Shown piece after piece: positions 58,486 to 64,000 of a stretch of DNA of 64,000 nt. A program made the position numbers and the translations under genes. Within the stretch, counting starts at the first letter, position 1. Each line of letters opens with the position of its first letter. The DNA comes from Mixophyes australis (lineage: Eukaryota; Chordata; Amphibia; Anura; Limnodynastidae): the NCBI GenBank assembly GCA_036250195.1, contig JAVHZZ010000003.1, forward strand, positions 342,097,875 through 342,161,874, read 5' to 3'. A model generated the notes under the pieces. It was not told the DNA's origin, made no database searches, and saw only the letters and a program-made list of their open reading frames with translations.

Positions 58486-59279
58486 ATAAAACACAGCAGC
58501 ACATGCGCTTTTTGATCTCTTTGTGTATAATGCAGCTTTCCACACAGATACATGAGAAAGTCACTAGTCCTTGAGATAAGCCGGTGAGAGTGACTTCCAA
58601 AGGGAAAAGCCTGTCTATAATTATGGAATTGGACTGTTTGATGTTCAATGTTTACTCGAGGAATTGCAGAATTGGCGTGTTAGGCAAATTAATTTCATAC
58701 ATTTTTTATTAGTACAATGCTCATGCTTGTATAGATTAAACAGGTTTTCTTTATATTAATACAAAGGAACTTCTTACAGAAATCCTATAACTAGGAATTT
58801 CTGGGATGTTTCCCAACATCACAATTGCTTTGCACATTTTCCTTACTTTGCCAGCATCTGTTGGTTCTGGTGAATGAACAGTTCAGTGTGCTAAAGAACG
58901 TAAAAAACTATCATCACTCAACTATGTGGCAAGAGCAATCGAAGGGGCCGGTCATGCTCCACGAAAGTTGGAGTTTTAAAAAGTGATTCCTGAATCTGCA
59001 GAAAAAAAAGTTAGAAAAGCACTTCTAATTTGAAATCTCCAATAATCCAATATACCAGTATACATATACACTATTTATTTATATTTTTTAAATAAAATTA
59101 AGCATTAAAATCAATTTAAAATATATTTTAAATGTATTTTTAATGGGGGGGGGGGGGTTAAGATAGAGGGTGTGGGGGCCTCTTAATTTGGGTTTCCCTG
59201 CGCCTCTATGAACCTCTGAAAGGGCCTACTTGGCAGACAAGTTCACTTCCACTCAGGTCTGTATGGTGTTTGCATGCTT
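58486..59279. other. Unassigned, with poly-G run
   Basis: A G-run of about 13 lies at 59145-59157. No other feature. Confidence 0.45.
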
Positions 59280-59490
59280 TCCCCCTGCTTGCATGACTTT
59301 TCTCAGGGTTGATTTTCTTCCCACAGTCCAAAAACATACTGGTAGGTTAATATGACCCTAGTGAGTATATATATCTGTGTGTGTATGTGTGGTAGAGTAT
59401 TTAGGCTGCAAGCTCCAATGGGGCAGGAAATGATGTGACTGATTACAGCACTGTATCATTTTGTGGTGTTTGTTAAATAAATAATAAATG
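59280..59490 (+). repeat. tRNA-derived SINE, 3' part
   Basis: 'ccaaaaacatactggtaggt', 'atttaggctgcaagctccaa', 'tggggcaggaaatgatgtga' and 'cagcactgta' match the body and tail of the SINE at 61126. The head is missing. Confidence 0.75.
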
Positions 59491-60048
59491 TCCCTTAAAA
59501 CCACAGATTTCTATTTCCAGTACATGCTTCAGTATATCATGCAGCAAAACGTTGTCCGTTACACACATATTTTCTCCATCCCAGTAAAGTGTTTGCTGAT
59601 CAGCCCATTCCACACAAACTTACCATTACATATGTGCATTGACCAAATCCTTAAAACATTTAATTCTTTATAGAATCAAGTTCCTGTTGTAATTTCACCT
59701 TGGCTATCTCTGAAACATCAATTTGCCACTTCCAATGAGATACTGCATCTTGTGGTATAAAAATAACAAGGGGATATTGTAAGCGATCAAAGCAATCATT
59801 TTATTCATAAAAGCAAAGTATAACAAATATAAAAGAATTAATAGATTTACTATGGAAAAATTAAACACAGCCGGTATGTCTTAGGATTGCTCCACATAGT
59901 ACATATTTTTAGTTTCTTTTATTGACAATACATATGTTTATTTATGCTCACTCAGGTATTGCTAAGGGCAGAGTAGCATGAGATCCTCAACTGCTAGAGC
60001 TGCTTCGTGAGAAGTTCAATTTTTGCACACCCTTTCAGAAGAACTTGT
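59491..60048. other. Unassigned sequence
   Basis: No feature supported. Confidence 0.5.
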
Positions 60049-60595
60049 TGCGTTACACAGTGCTTGGATAGTAGAGGTCGTAGATCTAGCTCCTGCCCGG
60101 TGGAGAGGAGACAACACAGTAGGAGATAATGGGCTAACAGGAAATTTTAGCAGAACTCTGAGCCAAACAGGCAAGGGTTAATGTGCAGTAGTCTGGCACT
60201 TGTCTGATGGAGTGGACTGCTCAATGTATTTGGCAGAACTCAAAGTCAGACAGGCAGGGATCAGGAATGAGAAGACAGTTGGACCCTTTAAACAAGCCAA
60301 GAGTCAGGCCAGATAGACATATGAGGGCAAATCCATTTAACAAAGCCAAGAGTCGGGAGTAGAGAATACAGTAGTTCCTATAAAGAATCCAGACCAAACA
60401 CTGAAAGCAGAACGGGTCAGGATACGAGACAGACTAGGTCAAGATGGAACAATCACTAGCATTGGTATGCTACCAGGAAGAGGTTTATAAAGGCAGCAGC
60501 ACCAATCAGAACTGCAGGATGATTAGCTGCATGAATATGGTAGTTGATTGGACATCTGACGCTGCCAGACTGAAAGCTGAATGATGCTTGTAACT
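60049..60595 (-). mobile_element. Solo LTR-like element, minus orientation
   Basis: On the minus strand it begins near GTTACAAGCATC (compare TGTTACAAGCACC at 51235), has 'ctgattggtgctg' followed by TATA-like 'ctttataaacc', and ends near '...gtaacgcaaca'. It also has the phrases 'aagccaagagtcaggcca' and 'aagccaagagtcgggagt' as a local duplication. The terminal dinucleotide has mutated and no target duplication was found, so boundaries are approximate. Confidence 0.55.
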
Positions 60596-61125
60596 ATTTA
60601 CCTAGTAACCAGCTGAATCAGTGAACTGCAGCAATGATCCTACATATAGTATTAGCAGTAATTGCACAGATGATAGATCAAACAAACAGGAGAGCTCATA
60701 TTTTTTTAACAGTTATATAATAAACATCATCTTGTACTCAATACATTTGTCTGGTATGTTTCCTATGACACAAGCTGTCTCCTTTTTGTTTAGTTTTATC
60801 TGAGAACTAAGGTTATCAATTCTACAATAATGAATGCAAGTGTAAATAAATATGTAATTAATCAACTTAACTTTAGATTCTATATATACACACCTCTTGA
60901 AGCTGTTGTTCCAGATAGGTTATTTATTTAGAATAATCAATTTTGTATCCATTATTATTACGCTCAGCACTGGATCATATCATAGGACATGTGCTCCACA
61001 AACCGCAAATTACTTTCATGCAACGCATTTACTTTACACATCATTTTTTATATCTCCACACTGAGACTTCAATACAAATACTCCCTAAAACCAACCTGTT
61101 CATTAAAGCCCAAACAAAGCCTAGA
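60596..61125. other. Unassigned sequence
   Basis: No feature supported. Confidence 0.5.
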
Positions 61126-61420
61126 CAGCATGGTGGTTCAATGCTTAGCACTTATGCCTCACAACACTGGACTCATGAGTTTGATTCCCGACCAGGGCCT
61201 TATCTGTGTGACATTTGTATGGTCTCCCTGTATTTGCATATGTTTCTACCGGGTGCTCCAGTTACCTCCCACACTCATACTGGCAGGTTACTAGTCTGTA
61301 TTTGTGTGTTAGAGAATTTAGACTGTAAATTCCAATGGGGCAAGGGCTGATGTGATTAGCCACTATTCTCTGTACAGCACTGTGAAATTGGTGGCACTAT
61401 ATAAATAAATGGTGATGATG
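61126..61420 (+). repeat. tRNA-derived SINE, near full length
   Basis: Starts 'cagcatggtggttcaatgct' (A-box-like), has a B-box-like 'gagtttgattcccgacc' at about 61177, then body phrases 'cgggtgctccagttacctcc', 'tagactgtaaattccaatgg' and 'ggcaagggctgatgtgatta'. It ends 'ggcactatataaataaatgg' with a (gat) tail. The tail is shared with L2 3' ends in this window, suggesting L2 machinery mobilised it. The 101- and 135-codon ORFs that run through it are not genes. Confidence 0.82.
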
Positions 61421-61920
61421 AAAGCCTACCAATGAATTATTTAACCACTCCATGCGTTCTTTTTCTCCCCTCTTTGTGTGTCTTTCACTTATATGACATC
61501 TATCTTACCCTCTTTCATTCTCCATCTCATTCACTTTTGTTTCAACCCCCACCCATCTGATTTCCATATACCCAGTGTCACCCGTATATCTGCCCCTTCA
61601 CCTCCAGATTGTAAGCTCTTCCCTCCTGTCCTATTCTTTTCATTACCTATGCTATCTGCATGCCAGGTATGTTTTGCACCAACTCCCCAGGACTTCACAG
61701 ATCCCTTCTCTTTGCTCCGCAATCATTGGCTCTGATCCTGTTTGCCACACCCATGAACAGATGTTCCAGCTTGTGCCAAAAATACCCCTTTCACCTAGTA
61801 CAGCAAGTCATAGCTGTGTAGTGATTTGTATTCCTATGTGTTTACTGTATTGTCTTGTAATATTATTTACTCTTTTGTACGGAACTGCATACCCTTTGTG
61901 TCACCCTATATATTTAGGGT
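61421..61920. other. Unassigned sequence
   Basis: 'gattgtaagctcttccctcc' and 'tgtattgtcttgtaatattatttactcttt' style phrases suggest another LINE 3' untranslated remnant, but no delimiting ends are visible. Confidence 0.4.
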
Positions 61921-61926
61921 AATATT

Positions 61927-61964
<38 letters not shown>
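61921..61964. repeat. (AAT)n microsatellite
   Basis: About 13 AAT units. Confidence 0.95.
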
Positions 61965-61965
<1 letters not shown>

Positions 61966-64000
61966 TTACATTCAGTGGGATTTTTGAAGATGTTCCAGAA
62001 TATCTGTGGAATGGGAACCGTAGTAAAGGACCCCCTGGACTGATTAGCTCAGAAGCACTTGTGTAACAGTGGAACAGTTTTATAAATGCCAAAGATCTGC
62101 TGTAATTGGCACTGGATGTAAGTGCAATTTCACCTTTTCTTTATCATAAAAGGGTTTACTCGTTGTTTTGGAAACCTAATGTCTGTACTATCAGTAGCTT
62201 AAACAGTAACACACTTTAACTTCATCTGTCATATGCACTTTAAGCACAGAAATGCATATATTGCATGAGTAGCCTTACAATATCCTGCACCTTTAACCAT
62301 CCATTCCTCAGCAGACGCTTGTGCACCCTCCACTTTTATATATCTCTTTATTTATAGCATCAGGTTAAATACAGAGGACACATATAACAGATATCCAATA
62401 AAACAACAATAAATAACATTTGTATAACAAGAAGAATCCACAGTATTACTTAGGGATGAAATAGTATAGTAACATATGTCCCCTGGGCCCACTCGAGAGG
62501 ACTGATGTACGGCCAACAAGAACAAAGGAAAAGCTGTTAATTATAATCCCTATATGATAAGCAAGAAGATAAATGGGAATACAGTGTAAATACTGTTTTT
62601 ATTAAGACCAATATAAATTACATGAACAAAATCTGCAGTTTTTACAGTTAATGTGCAAGAAGGGGCAGAAGAGAGGGGATAAAGGGTCAGGGGATATCAA
62701 TAAAGCACTCATATTTGTAGTGTTGAGATAATTGTTCTATAACTAAAAATGGTATGGATACATAAATGTCAAGGACCTTCTCTAGACCTTTTTATTTTGC
62801 TTACCTGGAATTGTTGAAAGGTTTAAACTGTATCATTACGTAGACTAGAGATATACTCCATAGATTCTATGTACCAAATTCTATTAATAAACTAGTTTAT
62901 CGACAGTTGTGTATGTGTTATTCAGTTCTTAGCTAATTGTAATTTGGCTGCATTGCAAATATAAAGCATTAATTTGTCAGTAGTCTTGCTGACTGAGGAA
63001 ATAGGTTTAAAGAACAACACAATAAATGGATCACATGAAATGTAAATTTAGATATTTGTGTGATTAAACTGAAAACATTGCTTCAAAAGATTAAATGTGC
63101 CTGTGCTTCCACAGTTTCTCCAGCGCATTTTGGATGATTGAGGATAAATGCTATATAATATGGAGGGAACTACAGAACAGCTGGTGAATATTTTGCATGT
63201 GTTTTCTTTAAATGCTAGGTTAATTGAAGCTTTGGTGATGGCATACATATAAGAGGCCATCCCTCTTCCTTCAAAGGGGCTACCATGTCTCCCCATAACG
63301 ATTCAACTGATTACAAGAATTGGGTTTCGGGGAAGAGTAACATGTCATAAAAAACTGAGATAGTACCTTGCATTCCAGCTAAATAAGTGTCTGTTTTTAA
63401 ATTGGGTTACTTTCGTTATTACTTTTATTGGCCTTCTTTCTTTATTTGCTTTGGTTTTAGACTGAATTAATCACTTTAATTGTAGATAGTGGAGTTGAAA
63501 CAATTGTGATAGACCAAATATCTCCAGAGGAATTAAGGGCAATATATATTTTAATTCCAGCTGTAACCCACAGCTGTGCATATATTCAAAAGTAGAAAGT
63601 GTGAATGCTTCCACAACGAAGGTAAGTAAGGAGGGGCTATCTCTTAATTTTTGTTGTTTATTTTATTGTGTCCCAAATTTCCAACGTGAACTTGATAGTC
63701 TGGATAGAGTAGACTGAAGCTGGCCTGAGGATCCTGGGAAGACAAGGTAGAAAGCTAAGCTCTTGCTTGGATGACAAAAAGTCCACAATATCCACCTACT
63801 TCTTTATACCTGGACCAACATGCCAGGACTCAATATAGCTTAGTTGTAGTTTGATAATATCTCTCAATGATAGAGAGATATATGCCTCCATTTAGTGTGG
63901 ATTTTGATAGCTCAACCCTTTTCTTAAATTTCATTCCACAGTCATTTTAAAGCAGATTGTTTATAAGGATCTTGGAGAAGAATTCGGAACTAGGAATGGA
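61965..64000. other. Unassigned sequence to window end
   Basis: No gene, RNA or element boundary recognised. The 82-codon minus-strand ORF at 63048-63296 has no motif. Confidence 0.45.

Overview
This looks like a nuclear genomic window from a vertebrate, most probably an anuran amphibian. It is AT-rich and dense in microsatellites. It holds a tRNA-like SINE with a '...ctatataaataaatg' tail, L2-type LINE 3' ends, hAT, Helitron and foldback elements, and several LTR families of the type common in frog genomes. The taxonomic call rests on repeat character, and no intact host gene confirms it. I see no operons, prokaryotic signals or CRISPR array.

Layout. 1-5571: mostly unassigned sequence with microsatellites, one possible short exon on the minus strand (631-867), an hAT-like terminus and a dispersed repeat. 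5572-12521: a long palindromic (foldback) transposon split by a very young LTR retrotransposon (6544-11801). That element has a perfect 5-bp target duplication, two 1057-bp LTRs and one intact 991-codon gag-like ORF but no pol. 14193-15222 and 17183-18208: two solo LTRs apparently related to it. 20524-25294: a 4.77-kb hAT element with a perfect 8-bp target duplication. It contains decayed transposase, internal inverted arms, a subterminal tandem array and, most unusually, an intron-free copy of NSMCE2 (the SMC5/6 SUMO ligase) interrupted by about 160 bp of 18S rRNA. 26-46 kb: SINE and L2 fragments, solo LTRs, a minisatellite, several MITEs, a Helitron copy and a foldback element with telomere-like repeats at its centre. 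46-64 kb: a near-perfect hairpin MITE, three further minus-strand LTR-like elements (one with a 78-bp tandem expansion), a second longer Helitron copy, another L2 3' end and SINE copies.

The window is therefore a stratified mobile-element landscape with no recognisable functional host gene. The only protein families I can name are the NSMCE2 retrocopy, hAT transposase and L2 reverse transcriptase remnants (all broken) and the intact gag-like ORF of the young LTR element. The most notable objects are the NSMCE2/18S chimera inside the hAT element, the pol-less young LTR element inside a palindrome, and the telomere-repeat foldback element. A hairpin layout resembling a hammerhead ribozyme core recurs in otherwise unrelated repeats and may deserve a covariance search.
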